A stretch of 64,000 bases of DNA from Persephonella sp. IF05-L8. GTDB lineage: Bacteria; Aquificota; Aquificia; Aquificales; Hydrogenothermaceae. The notes beneath the pieces are model-generated. The model saw only the letters and a program-made list of their open reading frames with translations, had not been told where the DNA came from and did not search any database. A program made the position numbers and the translations under genes. The stretch spans positions 711,501 to 775,500 of the forward strand of contig NZ_JNLJ01000001.1 of assembly GCF_000703045.1 (NCBI RefSeq), given 5' to 3'. How positions within the stretch are numbered: the first letter of the stretch is position 1; the number at the start of each line of letters is the position of its first letter. Of the stretch, positions 9,355 to 16,629 are shown piece by piece.

Positions 9355-10494
9355 ATGAAATTCAATGAATTTTTAAAAAAACAGCTTGATGAAATAAAGG
9401 ATAAAAATCTCTACAGAAAAAGGTATATCCTGTCTGAAAATATTATTGATTTCTCCTCAAATGATTATCTTGCACTAAAAGATAATCCTGAAACAAAAGA
9501 AAAACTTTGTAAAAACATCAAAAATCTTTCCCTTGGTAGTGGTGCTTCTGCTCTTATTTCAGGATATACAGAGATACAAAAGCAGCTTGAAGAAGAACTT
9601 GCAAGGTTCAAAGAAACAGAAAGCTGTCTTGTGGTAGGCAGTGGCTATCTGGCAAATACAGGTCTGATACAGGCAATAACTTCAGAAAAAGATATTATAT
9701 TTTCCGATGAGCTTAACCATGCTTCTATCATAGACGGAATAAGACTTTCAAAGGCGAAAAGGGTTATATATAGACACAATGACCTGAATGATTTAGAGGA
9801 TAAACTTAAAAAAGAGCAAACCACAGGATTTAGATTTATCATTACGGATGGCGTTTTTAGTATGGAGGGGGATATTGTTCCTTTTGACCAGCTGAAAACC
9901 CTTGCTGATAGATATAATGCAGTAATAATGGTTGATGATGCCCATGCAACAGGAATTATAGGAGAAGGAAAAGGAACTATTTTTCATTTTGGACTGAAAC
10001 CTGATGAAAATATAATACAGATGGGAACTCTCTCAAAAGCAGTGGGTAGCTACGGAGCTTTTATCTGTGGAAGCAGCACTCTAATAAATTACCTGATTAA
10101 CCGTATGAGAACCCACATTTTTTCTACTGCTTTATCCCCTGTTCAGAATTTTATATCCCTTTCCAACCTGAACATATTAAAGAGAGAGCCTTTTAGAAGA
10201 GAGAAAATTTTAAAACTGTCAGAGTATCTCTACAGACAGGCTAAAGAACAAGGTATAAATCTAACTTATTATGGAACACCTATTCTTACCCTAATTGTAG
10301 GCGAAGAAAAGAAAGCTCTTTATATCAGGGACAGGCTGCTTGAAAATAAACTCTTTGTTCAGGCTATCCGTCCACCAACTGTGCCACAAGGAACTTCCAG
10401 ACTTAGAATTACAATTTCCTACAAACATACCGAAAACGATATAAATTTTCTGGTAAACTCTTTAAAAGAAATTCTGGAGAACTACGATGGGTAG
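9355..10494 (+). CDS. bioF: 8-amino-7-oxononanoate synthase (biotin synthesis)
   Basis: PLP-dependent alpha-oxoamine synthase that condenses pimeloyl-ACP/CoA with alanine in biotin biosynthesis. The 379 residues include the PLP lysine K228 in GTLSKAVGSYG, the cofactor aspartate in VDDAHATG (about 194) and the glycine-rich GSGASALISG. The length suits BioF; the homologous Kbl (glycine C-acetyltransferase) is slightly longer, so the alternative is not fully excluded. The start follows AAGG. A small gene overlaps its 3' end by 8 bases. No other bio gene is in the window. Confidence 0.88.
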   Translation: MKFNEFLKKQLDEIKDKNLYRKRYILSENIIDFSSNDYLALKDNPETKEKLCKNIKNLSLGSGASALISGYTEIQKQLEEELARFKETESCLVVGSGYLANTGLIQAITSEKDIIFSDELNHASIIDGIRLSKAKRVIYRHNDLNDLEDKLKKEQTTGFRFIITDGVFSMEGDIVPFDQLKTLADRYNAVIMVDDAHATGIIGEGKGTIFHFGLKPDENIIQMGTLSKAVGSYGAFICGSSTLINYLINRMRTHIFSTALSPVQNFISLSNLNILKREPFRREKILKLSEYLYRQAKEQGINLTYYGTPILTLIVGEEKKALYIRDRLLENKLFVQAIRPPTVPQGTSRLRITISYKHTENDINFLVNSLKEILENYDG

Positions 10495-10723
10495 AGAAAT
10501 AATAGAAGAATTTGAAAGTGAAAAAGGTATAAAAGTAGTTCTGGAATATGACTACGAAAAAGAGATATATGTAATGACCATTTATAAAGATACAGGGAAA
10601 ATTGTATTCCAGGGAACGATGGACGAAATACAAAAACAGGCAGAAAAATATTTTGTAAAATCCCTTAAAGATATAAAAAACAAAATGGAAATAGCACTAC
10701 TGGAAGACCTGTTTAATAGATAA
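10487..10723 (+). CDS. Small conserved-looking protein downstream of bioF, unknown function
   Basis: A charged 78-residue protein that I do not recognise. The N-terminal half reads as two or three beta strands (GIKVVLEYDYEKEIYVMTIY) and the C-terminal half as amphipathic helix ending EDLFNR. It has no signal peptide, cysteines or membrane segment. Its ATG lies inside the end of bioF behind GGAGAA, and the 8-base overlap argues that it is really translated, coupled to bioF. A hairpin-like sequence follows 13 bases after the stop. Confidence 0.6.
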   Translation: MGREIIEEFESEKGIKVVLEYDYEKEIYVMTIYKDTGKIVFQGTMDEIQKQAEKYFVKSLKDIKNKMEIALLEDLFNR

Positions 10724-10736
10724 TAACCTTATTTTG

Positions 10737-10751
10737 CCTGATAAAATCAGG
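10737..10751 (+). terminator. Possible weak terminator after bioF operon
   Basis: Perfect 6-bp stem CCTGAT/ATCAGG with an AAA loop, 13 bases past the 78-residue gene. Only TTTA follows, so a Rho-independent function is doubtful. Confidence 0.3.
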
Positions 10752-10768
10752 TTTACCAGGAAAAATTC

Positions 10769-10830
10769 TTAGTGATATATCTCATACTTATTTCTTTTTA
10801 TTTTATCTATACTGGTTAGCAATCACTAAC
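10769..10830 (+). promoter_or_regulatory. Candidate promoter and operator of the persulfide dioxygenase gene
   Basis: A -10-like TATACT lies at 10808-10813. Immediately downstream is an inverted repeat, GTTAG-N6-CTAAC (10815-10830). A second half-site, TTAGTGAT at 10769-10776, is the exact reverse complement of ATCACTAA at 10822-10829. Repeated half-sites that flank the -10 and cover the likely transcription start are the pattern of a repressor operator. Regulation by a sulfide/persulfide sensor would fit the gene, but that is inference; no regulator gene is adjacent. Confidence 0.35.
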
Positions 10831-10847
10831 TCGGGAGGTTAATATCA

Positions 10848-12227
10848 ATGCTTATAGAAAGATTTTATGTTGGAGATGGAATATCCCATATATCTTATTT
10901 AGTTACAGGTCAAACAAAAGCTATAGTTATTGACCCTAAAAGAGATGTAGATGATTACATCCAGAAAGCAAAAGAACTGGGAGTAAAAATTGAAGCAATA
11001 CTGATAACACATCTCCACGCTGATTTTATAGGTGGACATTATGAACTTGCTGAGAAAACAGGAGCAAAGCTGTATCTTCCAGCAAAGCAAAACAGCAAAA
11101 GGGAACACGTTCCTGTTCAAGAAGGAGATACAATCCAGATAGAAAACATAAAAATAGATGTTTTAGACACCCCTGGACATACACCTGAGCATGTATCTTA
11201 TATATTCACAGATTTATCCCGTGGAGAAGAACCTGCTGCTGTTTTTACAGGTGATACACTTTTTGTTGGTGATGTTGGAAGACCTGATTTATTCCCCAAT
11301 AAAAAAGAGGAACTTGCAAAAGCGTTATATAACTCTCTGCAGAAACTTATGAGATTACCTGAATTTGTAGAGGTTTATCCTGCACATGGGGCAGGAACTC
11401 TCTGTGGTAAGGCGTTGTCCACAAAAAGAAGTTCTACTATAGGATATGAAAAGAAATTTAATAAACTTTTATCCCTTTCAGAAGAAGATTTTATAAAAAC
11501 CCTTCTTGAAGGAATGCCACCTGCACCAGACCATTTCAAAAGATGCTCTAAGATAAATGAAGAAGGTGCCATATTCCTTTCTAAACTCAGTTCTCCAAAG
11601 CCTTTATCTGTTGAAAAATTTGAAAATCTTATGGATGAGGACAGAATTATTCTGGATACAAGACATTATCTTACATGGATTGGAGGTCATATCCCTAATT
11701 CTCTAAGCATGGATTACAGATTTATGCCTTTCTCTCTATTTGCTGGATGGATACTTGACCCAGAAAAAGAGATTTTGCTTGTTACAGACAATAGCAATGA
11801 AATTAATGATATAGCCATTAAGCTGAGAAGGGTTGGTATAGATAATATTGTAGGATATCTTGAAAATCACACATTTGCATGGGCAAATGCAGGAAAAGCT
11901 ATAAAATCATTTAAAGCCCTGTCCCCAGATACACTGGAAGATAAACTTAACACAGAGAGTATAATTCTTCTGGATGTCAGGTCTAAATCTGAATTGAAAA
12001 ATGGAAATATAGAAAACTCTGTAAATATTCCACTACCAGAGCTTAGAGATAGATATAATGAGCTTGACAGAGATAAAGAGATAGTTATCTACTGCGGTGT
12101 AGGACCAAGGGGAGCACTGGCTGCAAGTTTACTGGAAAAAGCTGGATTTGAAAATATATCTGTTCTGGCAGGTGGTTTCACAGGTTGGAGTAATTATAAG
12201 AAATCTCCTCTGGTTTGTGGGAAATAA
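10848..12227 (+). CDS. Persulfide dioxygenase-rhodanese fusion (ETHE1/CstB-like)
   Basis: The 459-residue protein joins an ETHE1-type metallo-beta-lactamase domain (1-245) to two rhodanese domains. Likely mono-iron ligands are H55 (THLHADFIGGH), H111 (GHTPEHVSY) and D136 (FTGDTLFVGD). HADF in place of HADH is as expected for this subgroup, since the last His is not an iron ligand in ETHE1. The first rhodanese (about 265-345) lacks the active cysteine; the second has C416 in IYCGVGPRG. This architecture resembles CstB, which oxidises persulfides and makes thiosulfate. It fits sulfide detoxification or sulfur oxidation in a sulfur-metabolising bacterium. The RBS is CGGGAGG, and a strong terminator follows the stop. 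Confidence 0.9.
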   Translation: MLIERFYVGDGISHISYLVTGQTKAIVIDPKRDVDDYIQKAKELGVKIEAILITHLHADFIGGHYELAEKTGAKLYLPAKQNSKREHVPVQEGDTIQIENIKIDVLDTPGHTPEHVSYIFTDLSRGEEPAAVFTGDTLFVGDVGRPDLFPNKKEELAKALYNSLQKLMRLPEFVEVYPAHGAGTLCGKALSTKRSSTIGYEKKFNKLLSLSEEDFIKTLLEGMPPAPDHFKRCSKINEEGAIFLSKLSSPKPLSVEKFENLMDEDRIILDTRHYLTWIGGHIPNSLSMDYRFMPFSLFAGWILDPEKEILLVTDNSNEINDIAIKLRRVGIDNIVGYLENHTFAWANAGKAIKSFKALSPDTLEDKLNTESIILLDVRSKSELKNGNIENSVNIPLPELRDRYNELDRDKEIVIYCGVGPRGALAASLLEKAGFENISVLAGGFTGWSNYKKSPLVCGK

Positions 12228-12230
12228 ATT

Positions 12231-12252
12231 CCAGGGGGCATTCGCCCCTTGG
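12231..12252 (+). terminator. Rho-independent terminator after the MBL-rhodanese gene
   Basis: Nine-pair stem with one G-T wobble (CCAGGGGGC / GCCCCTTGG) and an ATTC loop, three bases after the stop codon. It is followed by TTAATTTTTTAATT. It may also serve the minus-strand small ORFs arriving from the other side. Confidence 0.8.
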
Positions 12253-12290
12253 TTAATTTTTTAATTAGCTCTGTTGATAAATCTTGGTTA

Positions 12291-12392
12291 TCATTTTTTT
12301 ACTGATTTTCCAAAAACAAAATAAACCAGTAAAGAAGTGGTTAAAATAAATCCTAAAACCATTAACAAAGCTATTTCACTACTTATTGTCAT
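12291..12392 (-). CDS. 33-residue single-span membrane miniprotein
   Basis: Very short ORF whose ATG lies 12 bases inside the end of the 66-residue gene upstream. An AGGAG is placed 6 bases before the start. The product begins MTISSEIALL and has one hydrophobic helix (about residues 7-27) followed by the basic tail GKSVKK, a typical inner-membrane microprotein layout. Coupling, RBS and topology support it; its small size means homology cannot be judged by eye. Its function is unknown. Proteins like this often stabilise respiratory or transport complexes, but none is adjacent here. Confidence 0.5.
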   Translation of the reverse strand: MTISSEIALLMVLGFILTTSLLVYFVFGKSVKK

Positions 12393-12579
12393 TTTCTTCT
12401 CCTAAATTTATAAAAATCATTCCAGCAAACACCACTACTAAATAGATAATCCCAAAAGTTAACATCTGCAATATATTTATTTTTTCATTTATAACAGGTT
12501 GTAAAATTGCAAATATAAGTATTGCAACACTAAAATTTAACAAACTTTTTCCGTATTCTTCAAAGGCTTTTTTCCTCAC
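12379..12579 (-). CDS. 66-residue two-span membrane protein, unknown
   Basis: Starts at GTG (12579) with GGGGAG seven bases upstream; a TATAAT at 12604-12609 is a possible -10 element. The product has a basic N terminus (MRKKAFEEYGKSLLNF), two hydrophobic helices (about 15-30 and 36-58) and the acidic end GEENDNK. I do not recognise it with certainty. It overlaps the 33-residue ORF downstream, so the two probably form a small bicistronic unit between the persulfide dioxygenase gene and tRNA-Arg. Confidence 0.55.
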   Translation of the reverse strand: MRKKAFEEYGKSLLNFSVAILIFAILQPVINEKINILQMLTFGIIYLVVVFAGMIFINLGEENDNK

Positions 12580-12631
12580 TCCTATACTCCCCTCAATAAT
12601 AACATTATAACTTCTTAAATTTATAAAAAAA

Positions 12632-12705
12632 TGTCCCCGGGCGGATTCGAACCGCCGACCTCGAGATTAGGAATCTCGCGCTCTATCCTTCTGAGCTACG
12701 GGGAC
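12632..12705 (-). tRNA. tRNA-Arg (anticodon CCU)
   Basis: The reverse strand folds as a full cloverleaf. The acceptor stem is GTCCCCG/CGGGGAC, the D-arm contains AGCTCAGAAGGATAGAGC, and the anticodon stem CGAGA/TCTCG encloses loop TTCCTAA (anticodon CCT). The T-arm is GGCGG-TTCGAAT-CCGCC, with discriminator A. CCA is not encoded. The 5' end directly abuts the stop codon of the M16 peptidase gene with no spacer. Seven T residues follow the discriminator on the same strand, so the tRNA probably forms the end of the peptidase transcript. Confidence 0.96.
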
Positions 12706-14019
12706 TTATTTTTCAGGTAAAAGCTGAACTTCTGTGTAATTATTATCACCAAAATATTTTTTCAGATAGTTATCTACTTTTCTTTTGGTAACTTTCTTGA
12801 TATTATCCAGATACTCTATATCATATTTTACATCCCCAGCAACTGAAGCTGCATATCCGAGAGCTTCTGCATCATGAACGACTTCTTCACGGGAAAATAC
12901 TTCACTATTTATAATCTTGTTTTTTGCATTTTCCACAACTTCTTCTGGAATACCATTTTTTCTGTAATCATTTATTATTTTGAATAATTCTTTCTTAACT
13001 TTATCAACCTTCTCAGGTTCAGTTACAAAGAAGAAAAGAAACTGGCTTGTTCCTCTATGGGATAGATATCCTCCAAAGACAGCCTGAACCAGCCCTGTTT
13101 CTCTGAGTTTCTGATAAAGCACAGATGTTCTACCACCTGAAAAAATCTCTTCCAGAACCCTCGCTGTATAGCTATCTTTATCTTTTATAGGTGGTGCCTG
13201 CCATCCTATCGCAACATAAGCCCTTGTTATTTGAGGTTTTCTCAGGATTTTTTTTCTTACCTCTTTTTGAGGAGGTTCAAGGGGCACTTTAGGTGGTTTG
13301 TAGTATTTGCCTTTTACTGTGCCAAATGTTTCTTTTATCTTTTTTAGCACTTCATCTTTATCTATATTTCCAACAACTACAATATAAGTGTTAGAAGGGA
13401 CATAGTAAGAGTAGAAATAATGTTTCACAAGTGGTTCATCAAATTTTTCTATGGTTTCTCTATATCCTATTACAGGATGTTTATAGTTGCTTACTTTATA
13501 TGCCAGCTTGTTATAAGTATCCCATAAAGCACTCTTTGGATTATCCAGATGTCTGTTTAATTCCTCTAAAACAATGGGTTTTTCTTTTTCTATCATTTTC
13601 TGGGAAAGTGTTGGGGCAGTGGTCATATAGTAGAGATACTGAAGGGACTGCTCCCAGAATGGTGCTGCTATTTCTATATGATAAAAAGTAAAATCATAAC
13701 TGGTGGCTGCGTTAATACTACCGCCTTTTTTCTCAATTTCTTTTTCTATTTCGCCAGGCTTTGTATATTTTGTTCCATTAAACAGCATATGCTCAAGAAA
13801 ATGGGATAATCCCCTTTCATTATCCTTCTCAAATACAGAACCAACTCCAAACCATACCTGTAGTGCTACAGCCTGTGTATCTTTTCTCTCTTTTATTATG
13901 GCTGTTGCCCCGTTATCCAGTTTTTCTATGTATATATGTTTTTCCTCAAGCAGTTTGTCTGCTTTTGCTATAGTTATACCCATAATTAACCCCACAAAAA
14001 TTATTAATATCTTTTTCAT
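12706..14019 (-). CDS. Periplasmic M16 family zinc metallopeptidase
   Basis: A 437-residue pitrilysin-family protein (processing peptidase-like half). It has a cleavable signal (MKKILIIFVGLIMGITIAKA) and the inverted zinc motif HFLEH, with H73 and H77 as ligands and E76 as catalytic base. A third acidic ligand is expected in EKPIVLEELNRHL. The C-terminal half carries the second M16 domain, including GGRTSVLYQKLRE. Bacterial homologues often work as a pair of an active and an inactive subunit; no partner is adjacent. Its start overlaps the preceding Mrr-like gene by 4 bases, and tRNA-Arg begins right after its stop. Confidence 0.92.
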   Translation of the reverse strand: MKKILIIFVGLIMGITIAKADKLLEEKHIYIEKLDNGATAIIKERKDTQAVALQVWFGVGSVFEKDNERGLSHFLEHMLFNGTKYTKPGEIEKEIEKKGGSINAATSYDFTFYHIEIAAPFWEQSLQYLYYMTTAPTLSQKMIEKEKPIVLEELNRHLDNPKSALWDTYNKLAYKVSNYKHPVIGYRETIEKFDEPLVKHYFYSYYVPSNTYIVVVGNIDKDEVLKKIKETFGTVKGKYYKPPKVPLEPPQKEVRKKILRKPQITRAYVAIGWQAPPIKDKDSYTARVLEEIFSGGRTSVLYQKLRETGLVQAVFGGYLSHRGTSQFLFFFVTEPEKVDKVKKELFKIINDYRKNGIPEEVVENAKNKIINSEVFSREEVVHDAEALGYAASVAGDVKYDIEYLDNIKKVTKRKVDNYLKKYFGDNNYTEVQLLPEK

Positions 14020-14795
14020 TTTTCCACCTGTTGTTTTTGATAAGCTTCCTGTAGTTTTTCCTCCACCTCTTTAATCCATGTATCCCTTCTTATAACTTCA
14101 TCTGCTGTTTCTTTATGTAAAAGTTCATAATTATTCAGTTTTGTTTCTATTTCATAAAAATCCTCAACAATTCTGATAGAGGGAAAAAATTTTATGACTT
14201 GTTTATACTCAAAAAATTGCACTCCTTTATTTATCATATAATTTTTTATCTTCTGGTCAAAAAGTCCATTGCTTATAATCCATATACCCTGACATTTATA
14301 TTTGTCTTTACCTTTTATTAAAGTATCAATATACTTCTCATTTATCTTTTTTGCCTGCTGGTAATCAACAAAATCAAGACAAATCAGGCTGTCATTTATC
14401 TTTAACAGTAAATCTATATTGTGGTCTTTATAAACAGGAGGCTCATATACCTGAAAATCAAGAATTTTTAGGAGTTCTGTAAATGTCCACTCAAAATCGG
14501 TTCCCTTTAGTCTTCTCAGGAGCTGTTTTTCATCATCATTCCATTTATATCTGAATACATTTTCTTTTATTTCTTTAAGCTTATTTTTATACTTTTTTAC
14601 TTTTTCCTGAAACCTTCTGGCTTTTTCTGAATATTCTACTTTTTCCTTGCTGAATTTGTCTTTGTAGTAATTAAGTGTTGGAATAAGTTGTTCTTCCTTT
14701 TTCTTTTTTTCTTCCCTGTATCTTAGATAGATGTAATAGCCAACAATGCTGGCTATTATCAGGACTATTAATATATCAACTATATCAGGTTTCAT
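14016..14795 (-). CDS. Membrane-anchored protein with a degenerate Mrr-like (PD-(D/E)XK) domain
   Basis: 259 residues with an N-terminal membrane span (about 7-24) followed by a Lys/Glu-rich coiled coil (28-85). A domain at about 95-205 follows the Mrr-type restriction-endonuclease layout: GTDFEWTFTELLKILDF, then D128 in HNIDLLL, then a strand. The strand reads ICLDFVDYQQ where active enzymes have Q/E-x-K, so the catalytic lysine seems lost. TM plus coiled coil plus nuclease fold also recalls RmuC, but the sequence does not match it well. It overlaps the macrodomain gene by 11 bases and the M16 gene by 4. The fold assignment is by eye and moderate; activity is doubtful. Confidence 0.6.
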   Translation of the reverse strand: MKPDIVDILIVLIIASIVGYYIYLRYREEKKKKEEQLIPTLNYYKDKFSKEKVEYSEKARRFQEKVKKYKNKLKEIKENVFRYKWNDDEKQLLRRLKGTDFEWTFTELLKILDFQVYEPPVYKDHNIDLLLKINDSLICLDFVDYQQAKKINEKYIDTLIKGKDKYKCQGIWIISNGLFDQKIKNYMINKGVQFFEYKQVIKFFPSIRIVEDFYEIETKLNNYELLHKETADEVIRRDTWIKEVEEKLQEAYQKQQVEK

Positions 14796-15351
14796 TCAAA
14801 ACTTCCTTCAATGTCTGATTGTAATATTCATAAATATCTGGAGTAAAGAGAACAAATCTTATTTCTTCTATAAAATTCTCATTTTTTATAAAATCAATGG
14901 CTGCCTTTAGTGCAATTCTTGCAGCTTCATCAGCAGGACATCTATATGCACCTGTGCTTATGGAAGGAAAAGCAATTGTTTTTATCCCATATTGTTTAGC
15001 TAATTTTAAACTGTTATAGTATGCGTTATACAGAAGTTTTCTTTTTGTATCATTGAATTTTCCACCGCATATTGGACCAACAGTATGTATCACATACTTT
15101 GCTTTTAGATTTCCACCTGTAGTAATAACAGCTTCCCCTGTAGGCAATCCATCAGGATACTGGGTCTGGCGTATCTTTTTACATTCTTCTAATATCTGGG
15201 AGCCTCCTTTGCTATGAATAGCCCCATCAACACCACCACCACCCATAAGGGTAGAATTGGCAGCGTTGACAATTGCGTCTGTGCTTTCTTCTGTGATATC
15301 TCCTATTTTTAAGACTAATTTTGTATTGCCTAACTTAATTTCTTCCATCAA
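14785..15351 (-). CDS. Macrodomain protein (ADP-ribose/O-acetyl-ADP-ribose binding)
   Basis: 188 residues forming a single Appr-1''-p-processing (macro) domain. Motifs present are VNAANSTLMGGGGVDGAIH, the central VITTGGNLKAKYVIHTVGP, and SISTGAYRCPADEAA in the second substrate loop. Homologues such as YmdB/MacroD hydrolyse O-acetyl-ADP-ribose or remove ADP-ribose from proteins. The conserved Asn, Gly-loop and Asp needed in that subclass are present. It is the first gene of a tightly overlapping minus-strand group with the Mrr-like protein and the M16 peptidase, which may link it to ADP-ribose signalling; that link is inference. Confidence 0.93.
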   Translation of the reverse strand: MMEEIKLGNTKLVLKIGDITEESTDAIVNAANSTLMGGGGVDGAIHSKGGSQILEECKKIRQTQYPDGLPTGEAVITTGGNLKAKYVIHTVGPICGGKFNDTKRKLLYNAYYNSLKLAKQYGIKTIAFPSISTGAYRCPADEAARIALKAAIDFIKNENFIEEIRFVLFTPDIYEYYNQTLKEVLNET

Positions 15352-15387
15352 TTATAATTATATCAATTTTAAAAACAGGTTAGATGT

Positions 15388-16629
15388 ATGGAAGATTTCA
15401 TATTTATAGGAAGGCAGCCTATTTTAGATAGAAAGAAGAAAATAGCAGCATACGAAATTCTTTATAGAAAAAGTTTTGAAGATTTTGCCAGAGTGGAAAG
15501 CGATAACGTAGCAACTTCAAGGGTCTTAATTAATATTTTCAATAACATAGGCATACAAAAACTTTCTTCAGGAAAAAAAACATTTATAAATGTTAACTAT
15601 GACCTACTTTTTTATGATATCTTTGATTTCATACCATCTGAAAATATTGTTTTGGAGATATTAGAAAATACCCCTGCCGATGAAAATATAATTAAGAGAA
15701 TAAAGAATTTAAGGGAAAAAGGGTTTGAATTTGCCCTTGATGATTTTGTAATAACAGTAGATAGTATTGAGTTATTGCCTTATGTGGACTATGTAAAATT
15801 AGACCTTCTCCAGACCTACGGCACAGATTTAGAAAAAGTCGTAGAGTTTCTAAAAAAATACAATAAAAAACTAATTGCTGAAAAAGTAGAAGATTATGAA
15901 ACTTTTGATAAAACTTATCATATGGGTTTTGACCTGTTTCAGGGCTATTTTTTTGCCCAGCCTATGATAATTTCCCACAGAAGATTTGACCCTTACGAGG
16001 TTACACTTCTAAATCTCCTAAAAGAACTTAATACAGGAAACCCATCAATAGACAAAATAGAAAATATAATAAAAGCTGATGTTCATATGACTTATAATCT
16101 CCTGAAATTTGTAAACTCGGCTTATTTTTCCCTGAAATCAAAAATAAAAAATATAAGACATGCCATTATGATGCTTGGTGCCCATAATCTAAAAATATGG
16201 GTGTTGTTGATGCTTTATGCAGACGCAAAAATAGGAGGAATAGATAGCCCATTATTGGAAACAGCACTTTTAAGGGGGAAATTACTGGAAACCTTAGCAA
16301 AACTAAAATCTGAAGATGACAATCTATCAGAGATGGCTTTTTTAACTGGGGTTCTATCTTTGCTGGATGTTCTCCTTGGAATACCTAAAGAAGAGGTTCT
16401 CTCAGACCTGAATATAGATGAGGAAATAAAAAAAGCCCTTATTAATGAAGAAGGATATCTGGGAGAAATGCTAAAATTATGTTATCTACTGGAAATGGAA
16501 AAATTTGATGAGCTAAAGAAAAATCTTAAAGAAAAAAATATTAGCCTGAAAGATTTTTATAAGGCTGAAGAGGAAGCAATATTTTTTGTTGAAAATATAA
16601 AAAGACAGGTTTTAAAAGGGGTAAGTTAA
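15388..16629 (+). CDS. EAL-HDOD signalling protein (CdgJ/YuxH-like)
   Basis: A 413-residue two-domain protein. The N-terminal EAL-like domain (about 1-205) begins with the family signature IFIGRQPILDRKKKIAAYEI and keeps EILYR, FALDDF, DYVKLD and LFQGYFFAQP. The HDOD domain (about 205-410, with LLKFVNSAYFSL and IRHAIMMLG) is an HD-related fold without the metal residues. Proteins of this architecture regulate motility or surface attachment, often without hydrolysing c-di-GMP. It is divergent from the macrodomain gene with a 36-base gap, and the stop overlaps the thyX start by one base. Confidence 0.9.
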   Translation: MEDFIFIGRQPILDRKKKIAAYEILYRKSFEDFARVESDNVATSRVLINIFNNIGIQKLSSGKKTFINVNYDLLFYDIFDFIPSENIVLEILENTPADENIIKRIKNLREKGFEFALDDFVITVDSIELLPYVDYVKLDLLQTYGTDLEKVVEFLKKYNKKLIAEKVEDYETFDKTYHMGFDLFQGYFFAQPMIISHRRFDPYEVTLLNLLKELNTGNPSIDKIENIIKADVHMTYNLLKFVNSAYFSLKSKIKNIRHAIMMLGAHNLKIWVLLMLYADAKIGGIDSPLLETALLRGKLLETLAKLKSEDDNLSEMAFLTGVLSLLDVLLGIPKEEVLSDLNIDEEIKKALINEEGYLGEMLKLCYLLEMEKFDELKKNLKEKNISLKDFYKAEEEAIFFVENIKRQVLKGVS

